From Thalassia testudinum (taxonomy: Eukaryota; Streptophyta; Magnoliopsida; Alismatales; Hydrocharitaceae), in NCBI GenBank assembly GCA_037157565.1, contig JAZHRO010000003.1, forward strand, positions 45,149,001 through 45,213,000: a DNA stretch of 64,000 nucleotides, written 5' to 3'. Below the pieces are notes generated by a model. The model saw only the letters and a program-made list of their open reading frames with translations, searched no databases and was not told the DNA's origin. Positions 20,755 through 31,075 of the stretch are shown here, in pieces. The first letter of the stretch is position 1. The number at the start of each line of letters is the position of its first letter. A program made the translations under genes and the position numbers.

Positions 20755-22420
20755 TGTAGTCGCATGGTGGAAAATCTCTCAATCAAAAATTAAAACAGAT
20801 ACGAATTTAAACCACAGTAAAGATGTCGTATCCACAAGGAGGTTTAAACCTAATAAAACTTGCAAATTCCTTATCTTATTATTCCAACATAATGTCGCCT
20901 ACAATTATAGTTTAACATGCAATGTACGCGAGGCTAATAGATTGAATAGATATGCAATCAGATAATATAGCAAGAACTTAAGGGGCTGGCTGTAATTCAC
21001 ACAACAAATAAATATTCTAAGAAAAATAACGCACAGTATTCTAAACCAAGAAAGTTAGCCAACAACTTAATCCCCTTGCATTATTGAACTAGCTATGGGC
21101 ATTGGGAGAGAGAGAATGCATAGGGGAAAAGAAAGAATCAACCAGATAATTATAGGAAAGCGAGGGGCTAGCCAACAATACTAAATGAATAATATATCAA
21201 TTCATATTCAAAGTGCAATGGCAGTGAATGTAAATTTTAATTCGAATGAAAACAGAGGATTGAGTCTCTCTCTTCCACGTGCATGGGAAGTATGGCGGCT
21301 GGAGATGCTTTGGGGGATGGTTGGCCGGTGTGTGGGGAGTTTGATGATGGTGGCAATGAGGCTGGAGATGGCCGGTGGCGGCTGGCATTGTGGTTGAGGT
21401 GGCTGACGGCGGGTGCTGGTGGTGCGCGATGAGAGAGCTCGCAAGGATGGGGCACGCCTTGGGCAGTTTCACGGAGATGGCAAGTGGTCGAGGGAATGGT
21501 CTGGAGGTGGCTAGGTGCCATCAGTGGCTGTTGAGGCTGTTGGTGATGGTGGGTGGTTTGGGTTCCTTCAGGAAGTTGCAGGTGGGCAGTTGGGAAGGAA
21601 GAAGCAGATGATGAAGAAGAAGGAACAGGGGGAAGTGTTTGGCTGCGGGTTTGATGGTGTTTGCGGACAAGGGGTGGACATGGGTGTGTGGAGAAGGTGA
21701 AGGTGGTGATGGCTGTGGGTTTGAGATGTAGGTGGTGGTGTTGACGTGGTGGGAGGGGCGGTGATAGGAGGTTGACGGTGATGTAGAAGAAGGAAGAGGA
21801 TGGCAGTGGGCGAGGTCGTGGTGGTGCGCACGCTATCACCATGTGCACTTATGGTTTTGTAGGGCGACGAGTGCGGTTGAGTAAGCTTTCGGCCACGGTG
21901 TACGTTAGGGGTTCATGGTGCACACATGAAGAGCATGGTGGAGCGCACGAGGAAGAGAAGACCCTCTGGATTCCGATGGAGCGGCCTTTTTTAAAACCTC
22001 CCGTCTGTTTCTCTATGGCCACCAACTTCTCCAACCACTCAGCGAGGATCACGAGTGGTTGGAATAGAAGGATAAGTGCTGGCGGTTCCCATCAGACGTC
22101 TGATTGATACTCCAGATGTCTTAAAATGTATGGTTAGTAATGAGTCCACGTTGGAGGTTCCAAACGTCCAGACTAGGCTCCAGATGTCTTAAAATGTGAC
22201 TTTGGAAGTCTGACTGATGCCTTCAGGTGTCTTGCACCTAACTTGCATCCACCAAATGATTATCATATCATGCCATATGTTATTAAATATAAAATTGGTG
22301 TATGAGATTATATGCAAACAAAGGTGAATTCTCATTTAACTCCTAATCAATTAACAATTATGAACAACTAATTAAAGAGTACTTTAGGCCAAATAATGGT
22401 CCACGAAAGTGGACTTATCA
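20755..22420 (-). repeat. Athila-type 3' LTR (family of 61.3 kb LTR), minus orientation
   Basis: TG at 20755 to CA at 22420 on + (1666 bp); on the minus strand TGATAAGTCCACTTTCG ... CGACTACA. It resembles the LTR at 61296-62862 at both ends and in the GTCGTATCCACAAGGAGG segment (20827). It has a G/T-rich middle (21280-21850) that on the minus strand is C/A-rich. The PPT and hairpin follow at 22421, so it is the 3' LTR of the unit to its right. GTCAT (20750-20754) would be the duplicated target. Confidence 0.75.
21237..21848 (-). other. P/H/S-rich open frame inside LTR (probably not a gene)
   Basis: A 203-codon sense-direction frame beginning MHMVIACAPPRPRPLP and continuing with P, H, S, T and Q-rich sequence. 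It lies in the compositionally skewed middle of the LTR. The LTRs at 61.3, 33.1 and 14.3 kb have similarly placed and skewed frames, which points to base composition rather than selection. Recorded because it is long and in the sense strand. Confidence 0.25.
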
Positions 22421-22460
22421 AATGCCCCCATGCCTAAGTTTTGCTAATCTCTAGCAAAAG
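22421..22460 (-). promoter_or_regulatory. PPT and hairpin next to 3' LTR
   Basis: On + AATGCCCCCATGCCTAAG, then TTTTGCTA (22439-22446), loop ATCTC, TAGCAAAA (22452-22459). On the minus strand a perfect 8-bp-arm hairpin is followed by GGCATGGGGGCATT and the LTR start TGATAAG. Confidence 0.75.
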
Positions 22461-23983
22461 TGAAAAACAATAGAAGTAACCAAAAGATTTATTCTTTTCT
22501 TATTTCAAAAATTTAGAGATCCAGACAAATGTGAAGTGATAGTAGCTTAGGTAACAGATCCAAGTGAAAAGGCAACTTACATTTGAAGTTCGTACTTCAC
22601 CCTTGATACAATTCTATTGGGATAGGCAGCTATAACCCTCGGGGATAAAGTAGAAAATGACCTATAATTTAACCCCGACTTTTTGGCTTAGGTAGGAGAT
22701 ACTGAGTTGAATGGATTTATATTTGGTTGCTCACACTCATCTAGTGCTACATGTAGTCTAGTATTGCAGACTCTAAATCTCTAGACTATCAAACGAGTCA
22801 ACCAAGAGAGAGGCTAAAAACTGTGCTCTTTATGTTCCGTTGCACTCACTCACTCTCTCTTTTCTTTTTCTTTTCTTTTTTTTTCTTTTTTTTTTGAGAT
22901 CACATATCTTACCAGATTTTGTAACTGTACTTCATGTTTGGTGGCCTCACATGGCATTCACACTTCAATTAAAGTCCTAATAATCCTACAACTAAGTTAA
23001 AAGTCCTCAGCTAATATTCGGGCGATCAAAAATACTAAAAGGTAGGTATGGGTCATATTTGGTGGATCGCAATGGGTGTTTTTATTGTTGCCTCAAAAAC
23101 ATCGACACATAATAAAAAATGACACGAAGATAAGACTATAAACTTTAACTCTTTCCTTTTTCTTTTTCTCTCTCCCTCACTCCTTTTTTTTTAATATTTT
23201 TTTTCTAGATATAAATGTTTCTTTTTTTTCTTTTTCTTCTTCTTTTTCTTTTTTTAACTACTAACACAATACGATGCATACTTTTATTTATGAGGCATTA
23301 TTAGGGATGATGATGATCAAGAGGATATTGTATGGCTCATTTGGTGGAAGTGCCTACTCTCGGCACCGGGAAGGAATGGATATGACAAGTGTATTTCTAA
23401 CCTTTGACACTACTACCCTCCTTCAGCTGAGGATTCTAATGAAGGACGGTTGTAACCATCCACCATAGTCATAGTTTTATTAGGACTCAATCTCTGTGTA
23501 TCTGCCTTATTTGGTGACTCTCAAGAATTCACACAATGTTCGCACGTAGGAACAGAGAGCGAAAAACTATGCCTAACTCTGAGGTATTATCATCTAATTA
23601 TTCGGAACGTAAGAGTTCTTGCACTAGAATTAGCACACCAATAGTCTCTCTACTTTTTCCTCACAAATATTAGGTGGATTTAATAGAAGATATTATGCCT
23701 GACTCTCTTCAAACTACCCAAGGATTCAGCAGACTAAAAATGTTTACTGATTTTCTACAAAGATCCATTATCCAATTTATGTGCAAGTGAAGTAATTGTA
23801 CTAGATTCTAAACTTAGAAATAATTTAAGAAGAAAATCTTTAATGAAACCTCCTTGATAAAAACTTATGCTAGGGACTAATCAATTTAGCTCAAAAAAAT
23901 AAAAGAGATTTTTTTTTTTTGAACTAATGCACCTATCCTAAATGCATGCAAATATTTATAAATGCTATAAACATTCTCAGGTT
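22461..23983 (-). other. Athila-type 3' spacer, type X (second copy)
   Basis: Noncoding. It is collinear with 17566-19315 and keeps the TTTGGTGG-type motifs at matching places (about 22730, 22930, 23050, 23338, 23505, 23675). CT-rich runs at 22858-22893 and 23155-23260 replace the T-rich run of the other copy. Confidence 0.6.
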
Positions 23984-24022
23984 ATACCCCCCATGCCTAA
24001 GATTGACAATGTCCTCATTGAA
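23984..24022 (-). promoter_or_regulatory. First G-run (PPT-like) signal
   Basis: TACCCCCCATGCCTAAG then GACAATGTCCTCATTG on +; on the minus strand GAGGACATTGTC then GGCATGGGGGG. The same module follows pol in the other units. Confidence 0.65.
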
Positions 24023-24074
24023 AAAATAAAGACATAGAAGAATATCACCTGAGGAGGAGAATGGGAGGAGCTAA

Positions 24075-24764
24075 GGCTCCTCAAGCCAAAATGAGTTCAA
24101 AACCTGGCCATCTGAAAGAGTAATATAAGGTTTAAGTTGTTGGCCATTTACCTTAAAGCTCACACCAGAAGTAGGATTCCGAATTTCTACTTCTCCATAA
24201 AGGAAGGCATTGATAACAACATATGGCCCATCCGAGCAGAACTTGAGCTTTCCTGGAAATAATTTAAGTTTGGAATTGAAAAGCCAGACCCAATAGTTGG
24301 GCTCAAAGGTCTTTCTAACAATGTGCTTATCATAGAAGACCTTTTTATGTTATTTATAAGCTTGAGAGGCTTTGTAGGCTTCATTGCAAAGCTCCTCAAG
24401 TTCACTTAAATCCAGCATGCGTGCGTTTCTCACTTTATCCAGATTTAAGTTAACATTTTTAATGGCCCAATAAGCTTTGTGTTCAATTTCAACAGGAAGG
24501 TGGCACGCCTTTCTGTAGACAAGACGGAAAGGAGACATACCCAAGGGAGTCTTATAAGTTATTCTATAGGCCCAAAGAGCATCATTCAATTTTTTTGACC
24601 AATCCTTACGGTCGGGCCTAACAGTTTTTTCCAGAATCCATTTAATATCCCTATTAGACACTTCAACTTGTCCACTTGTTTGGGGATGGTAAGCTGTGAC
24701 TATCATGTGGTTGACTCCCAAATTTTGGAGTAGTCTTGTGAAGTGCACATTCTTAAAGTGAGAT
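24075..24764 (-). pseudogene. Athila integrase, core end and C-terminus
   Basis: The minus strand encodes an Athila integrase from just after the second catalytic Asp: [17 protein letters not shown], then [59 protein letters not shown], and in the C-terminal part TFEPN, KLKLFPGKLK and FKVNGQQLKPY. The expected catalytic Glu position is occupied by Asp in SNRDIK. A TAA/TAG after KASQAYK (about 24350) interrupts the frame. The N-terminal zinc domain and the first catalytic Asp are missing: at 24765 the sequence turns into the LTR of another unit, which inserted here. Confidence 0.85.
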
Positions 24765-25464
24765 TGATGAGTTCGTGTTTCGCGAATTAAAATTAGGGTT
24801 TGGAGAACCCGTTGTTGTAGGTTGCAAAATGCATCTATCAAATACAATTTATAACCGAAACTCCAAGGGAGTCCCGAGTCGAACACAAGGAGGCGACGTT
24901 TACTTTGTTCAAAATCTGTGTTTCATTTTGTTTCTTTTTTGTGTTTTGGGGTTTTGTTATTTTTTTCTTCTATTTTTATAGAAAAAGCAAGCAAGATAGA
25001 TCACAAGAGAGATGAAACAACTATGATATATCACACAAATGTTTATTGCAATAATCTATGAAACTATAAAAGAGATAGGGGTAAGAGGAAATCTCCCGAA
25101 TTGATTGTACGGTGAGACGACGGCGCCTGGTGGAAGCTTGGATGAATGAGGTGAGATGTAGGATGACAGAGGTGAGATGCAGGAGGACGTCGGGTAGAGG
25201 AATGCTTCATCGAGGCTTTGGAATGGAGGTAAGGAGACAGAGGTGATCTTCTACCGGAATGGAGGTGGGAGGATTGATCCAAGCCAACCTATGAAGGTGG
25301 TGGGATGAAGGATGAATATTTGGTAGGAAATAGGAAGATTACACTAATAGGAGGCCTTTGGAGCTTGAGAGTAAGCTCTAATGGAGCTTTGGTAGGCTAC
25401 TAGAGCTTAGGAGTAAGTGGGAGTAGAGTAGGTGGAGATGAAGAGGAATGGGGGGTGTAGGGGT

Positions 25465-25474
25465 GTTTATATAG
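25465..25474 (-). promoter_or_regulatory. LTR TATA box
   Basis: On the minus strand CTATATAAAC followed by ACCCCTACACCCC. Positioned about 1.0 kb into the LTR, like CTATAAAAG at 4799 in the related plus-strand LTR. Confidence 0.7.
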
Positions 25475-26045
25475 TGGAGGGAAGAAGAAATTCCTGTAGA
25501 GGGTTGTAGTGACAACTGCAAGTGTCACTAAAAACCCTTGCAGTTGTCGTTGAAGATTGCGCTCCCACCGCTCATGCTCGTAGCTATCCTTGTGCCTACA
25601 AGAAATTAGTGATGGCTGTAAGCGTCACTAAAGGTCCGCCCAGGTTGTCGTTGAAGATCCGCACCCCCACCGCTCTTGCTGGCCCCCGCATCACGTGCCC
25701 CTTGTCGCATGCATGCTCGTGCGCTAGTGTTGTGCTGTAGGTGGCTGTGTGTTGTGCCCTTGCGCACACGTGCTTTCTACAGCACGGTTGGCTGTGAGCG
25801 CTTGTGCGCACGGCCGGTGCCTTCAATTGTAGATTTGGGGGGTCTGCGGGTCTCGAACTCGCACTCCTTTTTTGCAAGCCAAGTGCCTCACCATTGTGCC
25901 AAGCCGACTCTTGTGACGCAAAGATGTCTTATGGGCATGCGGTGCAGAGATCTTCTTAGCCGTTGGATCTTGATCCAACGGCTGGGAATGGAGGTGAAGG
26001 TGATGAGGGGGCACCTTTCAGTTGCTGCTGGCCGGTGTTGGGCAG

Positions 26046-26075
26046 CCTAGATGGCGCCACGTGGTGCCATCTAGG
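26046..26075. promoter_or_regulatory. G-box-centred near-perfect 30-bp palindrome
   Basis: Fourteen of fifteen base pairs match, with the palindromic G-box CACGTG at the centre and CCTAGATGGC / GCCATCTAGG as outer arms. It lies in the U3 part of the LTR, upstream of the TATA box. Related forms are at 4166-4187 and, degraded, near 30698-30725. G-boxes bind bZIP and bHLH factors in plants; function here is inference. Confidence 0.6.
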
Positions 26076-26498
26076 CCGTCCATCTTCTTTCTGTTGTAGA
26101 GGGTGCCACGGTGCTCGGATCGATTTGATTTCCACGTTGTTGGACTGCAATCGTCACTCTGGATCCATCCTTACGGTTGGATTTTTCATGGCCCCCTAGC
26201 CATTGATCTTCCTCAGATTGCATAAGGTGATACGGGATTCTGATTAGGATGATCTTGGAGGCGTTGGACTCCGATCATCATCCTGATTAGATCTGTACAT
26301 TTGGATTGTCAATCCAAGATCTTGAAATGAATCTCCTTCCCACCTGGCCATAAAAGGACGTAATTAACCTAAAATATACACAACTACTCTAAATGCAGGA
26401 TGTTGCATGCTACTGAATATTTATAATATGAAATGAAAATCTAAGCTGAGGAACATACATGAATAGGCATTTTATCTTTAATAATTGTGTCTACATCT

Positions 26499-26536
26499 TG
26501 CCCTCATGCCTATCTTTTCCTAATCCCTAGCAAAAT
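26499..26536 (-). promoter_or_regulatory. Degenerate PPT and hairpin next to 3' LTR
   Basis: On + GCCCTCATGCCTATC, then TTTTCCTA-ATCCC-TAGCAAAA (26515-26535, one mismatch in the arms). Equivalent to 31031-31067. Confidence 0.65.
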
Positions 26537-27722
26537 TAAATTACATGCTACATATACAATCAGAATTAGGAGTCGATCGCTTAGGCCTAAGTCGTTTATA
26601 GAAAATTTCAACTAAGGTACTAAACTACGAAGACTCAACAGTACCTAGGTGTCTGCCAGAATGCAGACCGCCCAAGTCCTCACTTTATTTGAAAAGGGAA
26701 GATACATTTTTTTTTTCTTCTTTTCTAATTTTTTTGGACTTTTGGAGTTTGAGAGTTTTGGGATAACTTTTTACGGCTACCCGACCCGCCCAAGACTCGA
26801 AAAGGATTCTAAGTGCTAAGCATCTTGTGAAAGGGTGATAGATTCACTAGGAGGCCGTTAAAATGGACTTCGGGTTTCTACGACCCTAGGTGACCTTAAA
26901 GATTTCTATCTAGAGATTTATCTTTCTGAATAGTAGCTTTCTCCCTACTTTTAAATTTATTTTTTATGGGGTCAACACAAGGGCGAACTCAGTGTATATC
27001 TCCCTGGTTAATTGTACTTCCTCGCTTCTTCCTTAAGTGTTTTGGGAATTATTTGTGCATTTTTGTGAGTTGGGCTCTGGACAACCGGCCAATGGACTGT
27101 TACCCATGGCAACTTGCCAGCCATACTCGTACGGTGAAGTGTGGTTTTTTTTTTCTCATTTTTTCTTTTTTTCTTTTTTGGGTACTTTTTTCTTCTTTTT
27201 TCTAAGTAAGTGGCTTCCCTAGTCTAAGATTTACCTAAAGGCAGTATGAAGAGAATGGTCGTGTGGCTGGACTCTAGACATTGGCCGATGAGCTGTTACC
27301 ACCGACAACTTGCCAGCCATACCACCTTAGATGGTGCATTGCTACCCAATTTCCGTAAAAACCACCGGAAAGTGAGTCAGTGCAAATAGTGTGTAGATGC
27401 TTAGACTTAAAATCCCCTCAAATTAGAGGGTGGGTTGATAAGTTGTGTACTTATCATCTCAATTTATTCACCATATTAAAGTAAAATTACTTGGCAAGGA
27501 CTCGAGACTAAGTCTACATTCGAGTGGACACTTGAGCTAATTAAGTCCAAAGACCTGAAGAGTCTAAGTGTTCAGGTCATATCGTATCATTTCCTAAAGT
27601 TCATAACTTCCAAATGCCTAAGTTCTCTTCTCCTAATTTCTTTTTTTTTCTTTTTGAATTTTCATTTTTTTTTAAGAAACTAAAAGAAATTCTATGGAGT
27701 TAATAAAATGAATTCAGGAAAT
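26537..27722 (-). other. Athila 3' spacer, type Y (noncoding)
   Basis: No protein recognised. Collinear with 31076-32238. Contains a ~60-bp block twice, about 27070-27128 and 27263-27323 (GGACAACCGGCCAATG ... AACTTGCCAGCCATAC), and the ACCCGCCCAAGACTCGAAAA segment at 26783. The CT/T-rich run 27140-27200 separates the two blocks. Confidence 0.6.
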
Positions 27723-27723
27723 A

Positions 27724-27768
27724 ATTATCCACCCCCATGCCTAAATGATGCAATGTCCTCATTATAAA
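27724..27768 (-). promoter_or_regulatory. First G-run (PPT-like) signal
   Basis: CCACCCCCATGCCTAAATG then GCAATGTCCTCAT on +; minus ATGAGGACATTGC then CATTTAGGCATGGGGGTGG. Confidence 0.65.
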
Positions 27769-27882
27769 AATAAAGACATGAAAAGGGTGGAGTAAATAGA
27801 ATATCACCTGAATTACGTGACAGTCTGGTCAGCTCCGCAGAGAACATGAAATATACGCATGTGCTAAATTTATTTCCTTCAG

Positions 27883-28640
27883 CTAGGCATAAAATATAAA
27901 CAAAGAAGAAATTAGGAATTCACAAGTGCAGGTCAGAATCATAATCAAAAGATTAATCCTTGGACTCGCTAGCAGAAGATGTCCATAGATGTGGACCAGA
28001 TTATGGTGTAGACCCATGTCCCAGGGTTGAGTGGTTCTAAGGTTCTGGATGAAAATCATGCAGAACCTAAGATTACTGTGCTTGTGGGGCCAGGCCTGCG
28101 GTTTGGTGGTGTACAACCCAAGACTAAAGTGTCGAACAATGGATTGATTTGATTCATTAAAATCGGGTGTCCACTTATAGTTCAGCTCAGGAAGATAGTC
28201 AATTATTCCAAGCTTGGGTTGCACGTGAAAGATATTGTAAGGTACTAATAGAAGGTAGGTGGTTTCAGGTCAACAGGTACCCTTAGATCCAAAATCATAG
28301 TTCCCTCAGAAGTAGCTTCCCCTAGATCTTTATTTCCAACTTCCTATCCTCCAAAATCAATGTTTTCGGGACCTCATGATCGTTGTACACCCCATCGAAG
28401 ATATCCAAGTCAAACAATTGTGGCTCAATCAGGATTGACTTGGGTCTGGTGATCTCAAGAATATCATAATTCAGCTCTTTAGGGTGTTTTTGAGGAATGG
28501 GGCTACTGATTGAATCATCAGGATTCAGATCGTCCAAGTTAGCCCCATTATGATCATAATCTTCAATGATCAGGCTATGAAATGATTCGGTCCTGAGTGA
28601 CTGGGAATGATCACAATACCATGTTTTGAGATCGGGAATG
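27883..28640 (-). pseudogene. Decayed ORF of unknown function in Athila-type unit
   Basis: Two minus-strand open segments in different frames: 28322-28537 (acidic; DDLNPDDSISSPIPQ, IEPQLFDLDIFDGVYND) and 27883-28224 (KLGIIDYLPELNYKWTPDFN, LGLYTTKPQAWPHKHS). Between them a readable stretch (EATSEGTMILDLRVPVDL, then PYNIFHVQPKLG) suggests one frameshifted protein. I do not recognise it. It sits where the pol end should be, ahead of the G-run signal at 27724, like the acidic ORF at 19830-20588, although I see no clear sequence match between the two. An LTR border lies just upstream at about 28645. Confidence 0.4.
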
Positions 28641-28644
28641 ACCA

Positions 28645-29829
28645 GGTGAGGCTTAGGTCAATTGGATACTTACTGAGTCCAATCAGACTTGTGTGGGTTG
28701 AGATCAGAGCTCAATAGGACTCTATGAGTCCAATTGACTAGGCAATTGTAATTGACTATGACCCAAGTCAATTGGTCTTAGTGAGAACCTAATTAGGTTC
28801 TTAGAAGGGTCTAAGGCTAGCCAATTGGACTAAGTAGATCCAATTAGACTTGCTTGGGTTGATTTGAATCAATCAGATTCAAGTCCAACCCTAATTAGGT
28901 TCTACTAAGCCTAAATAGGCTTGAATAGGTAGGGATGGATCAATTGGATCCTGGGTAGACCCAATTGGATTTAGGTGCACCTAATCAAGTAGGAATGCAC
29001 CAAATTGAATGTAGGTTAGGTAATTGGGTTTGGGCTGAGTCTAATTAGACTAGTCTGAACCTAATTAGATTGGGGTTAGCCTAATTAGGTTCATTTGGAC
29101 CTAATTAGAACAAGGCTGGCCCAATTACCTCAAATTGAGCTAGTTGGGATATCAAGGGATCTAAATGGGATTCTAAGGTGGGAATTGGGTTAGGGATAAG
29201 AGGATTGAGTATAGGGATAGTGGATAGTGGGAATCTGGATAGTGTTATCCAGGTTTTAGATGAAGTGGGGAAATTGAGGTTTAGGGATAAGGGTATCCCG
29301 GAAGGGGGATAAGAGTTGGGATAATGTGGATAAGGGCATGGATAGGACTATCCAAGTTTTGGTTTTTTAGCTAAATTAGCCTAATAGGGAGGTGACTTAG
29401 GGATAGGGACATGGATAGGGTTATCCTAGAGACTAAGGATAGGGATAGGGTTGTCCTAATGCTAGAGATAAGTGCAGGGATGTCCTAATGTTCTTCATAA
29501 TTTAATCAAAGCATTAATTTCTACTTAGTAGAGTAGCATATCTGAACCCTACATTATTTCTTCTACTATTTATTCCTAAGTCTTTTGCTCCAACTCTGCT
29601 GTAGCTCTAGCTTCTCTTTATTCTTCAAATCCAGCTTTAGATCCAGCTTTAGATCTTCTTATTACCTGCAATCCACAAATGCATTTAATCAGCACATTAT
29701 AACATTATTTGATGCATAGCTAAAATAAAGCAGGAAAGATGCAAAGCATGCTAATGTATGCATGGATTACAGTAAGTTATGCTAAGTTCTAACTTAATTT
29801 AGGTCATTTAAGGCCTATGATTGCTACGC
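28645..29829 (-). repeat. Partial LTR, family E (empty-site copy)
   Basis: About 1.2 kb that matches 13550-14291 joined to 17091-17527, i.e. LTR E without the solo LTR. At 29375-29410 the sequence runs CCTAATAGGGAGGTGACTT uninterrupted, where the other copy has the insertion. The right edge (GCTACGCA, 29829) equals the LTR start; the left part is missing. Confidence 0.75.
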
Positions 29830-31030
29830 AATCAAACAATCTTTGAAGCTCTATGGAGGTGGGGAAAAATTGCTTGGTAGAAGATAATGATAGCCCCCCC
29901 TCCCTAGATGAGTGGTGTAGGGGGTGTGCATGGGACATGCATGCATGTCCCACGCACTCGTTGGCTGACGTTGAAGGCCATAGCTGGATGGTGCGAAGAT
30001 TGTATGCAGCCACTGGATCCTTATCGTAGGGTGGAGAAAGAGTGCGGATCCCACGCTCCCAAATCGCTTGCAACGTGCTTTCGTTGGTGAGGGCAGATGA
30101 TAACCCTCTGATTCACATCGGATGGCTGGGGAGAGCACGTGGATCGCATCTTCGAATCATTCTAGTGCGTGCGTATCATGCCTCTTTTGAGATCAAACAA
30201 CAAGGAGTGCTTACAGCCATCTTAAGTGAGCACATCGGATCGCGCGATGGGTGCACTTGTTGGCCATTCAATGCTTGATGAAGGGTTGAGGAAGTGTGCT
30301 GATCGGTGCTCCAGATTGAGTGATGGACGCGTGTGTGATTTGGTGTGTGTTCACGCATTATCAATCGCATGCAGATCGCGTGGCGCTTAGAGTGCCACGT
30401 CGCCATTTATGCTGCCGCTCATCTTCAATCAAATGGTAGAATTTTGATTTCAATAGATTAGGTGCTTTGGTGAGACTTGAATGTGTATCCTTCACATCGA
30501 AGTCATGCTCATTTCCAATGAGCTGTGGCCACTGATTACCGTGCGGATCATCCTGCATGCACACGATCATGGCTGTTGGATCTTCATCCAACGACTGTGA
30601 GCCTGATGAGACATGGTGCTTCGCCAGCCGTATGATCTTCATCCGATGGTGGAGAAGCGGAGATGACATCCTTTAGCAGGTGCGGGGTAGTCTTGGAGTG
30701 GCCTAGGTATGCCACATGGCCCATCTAGGTCATTTATCTTCAGATGCTTGTACGAGATGCTACAGATGTTGGATCAGATCAATTTTCTCGCCAATGGGCT
30801 ATGATCGTCAATTCAAATCCATTTGTATGGTTGAATTTTTCATCTGAAGCTTTGAACTATATCACCCTATTCCCTAGCCATAGAAATATGTGAATTGATT
30901 TACAATTTATACAAGTCAACATAAATGCAACATGATGAATATTATGCATTATTTACAATGCTAAATGCAATGTTGAGCTTAGGAACTGACATAAGTTGGC
31001 ATTTTATCATGAATAAATGCGTATTTCTCA
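29830..31030 (-). repeat. Truncated Athila 3' LTR (family F/A), minus orientation
   Basis: The right end is firm (TTTCTCA, 31030, then the G-run signal). The body shares blocks with the LTRs at 3746-5482 and 24765-26498, for instance the region of degraded palindrome near 30700 and the ACTATATCACC stretch near 30858. The R/U5 end is missing on the left, where it meets the family-E fragment at 29829/29830. Confidence 0.65.
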
Positions 31031-31075
31031 TACCCCCATGCCTATCTTTTGCTAGTCCCTAGCAAAATTAACCTA
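31031..31075 (-). promoter_or_regulatory. PPT and perfect hairpin next to 3' LTR
   Basis: On + TACCCCCATGCCTATC, then TTTTGCTA (31047-31054), loop GTCCC, TAGCAAAA (31060-31067). This is the cleanest copy of the module together with the one at 62863-62901. Confidence 0.8.

Larger units (their letters stand above)
24765..26498 (-). repeat. Athila 3' LTR (family F/A), minus orientation
   Basis: 1734 bp, ending in TGATGAGTTCG on + (24765) and bordered at 26498 by the G-run/hairpin signal; the terminal TG on the minus strand has become AG. Relative of the plus-strand LTR 3746-5482 (1737 bp). Contains the AGTCGAACACAAGGAGGC segment (24867), TATA box CTATATAAAC (25465-25474) and a 30-bp G-box-centred palindrome (26046-26075). 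It interrupts an integrase, so its element inserted later than the unit to the left; GAGAT (24760-24764) would be the target duplication. Confidence 0.8.
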
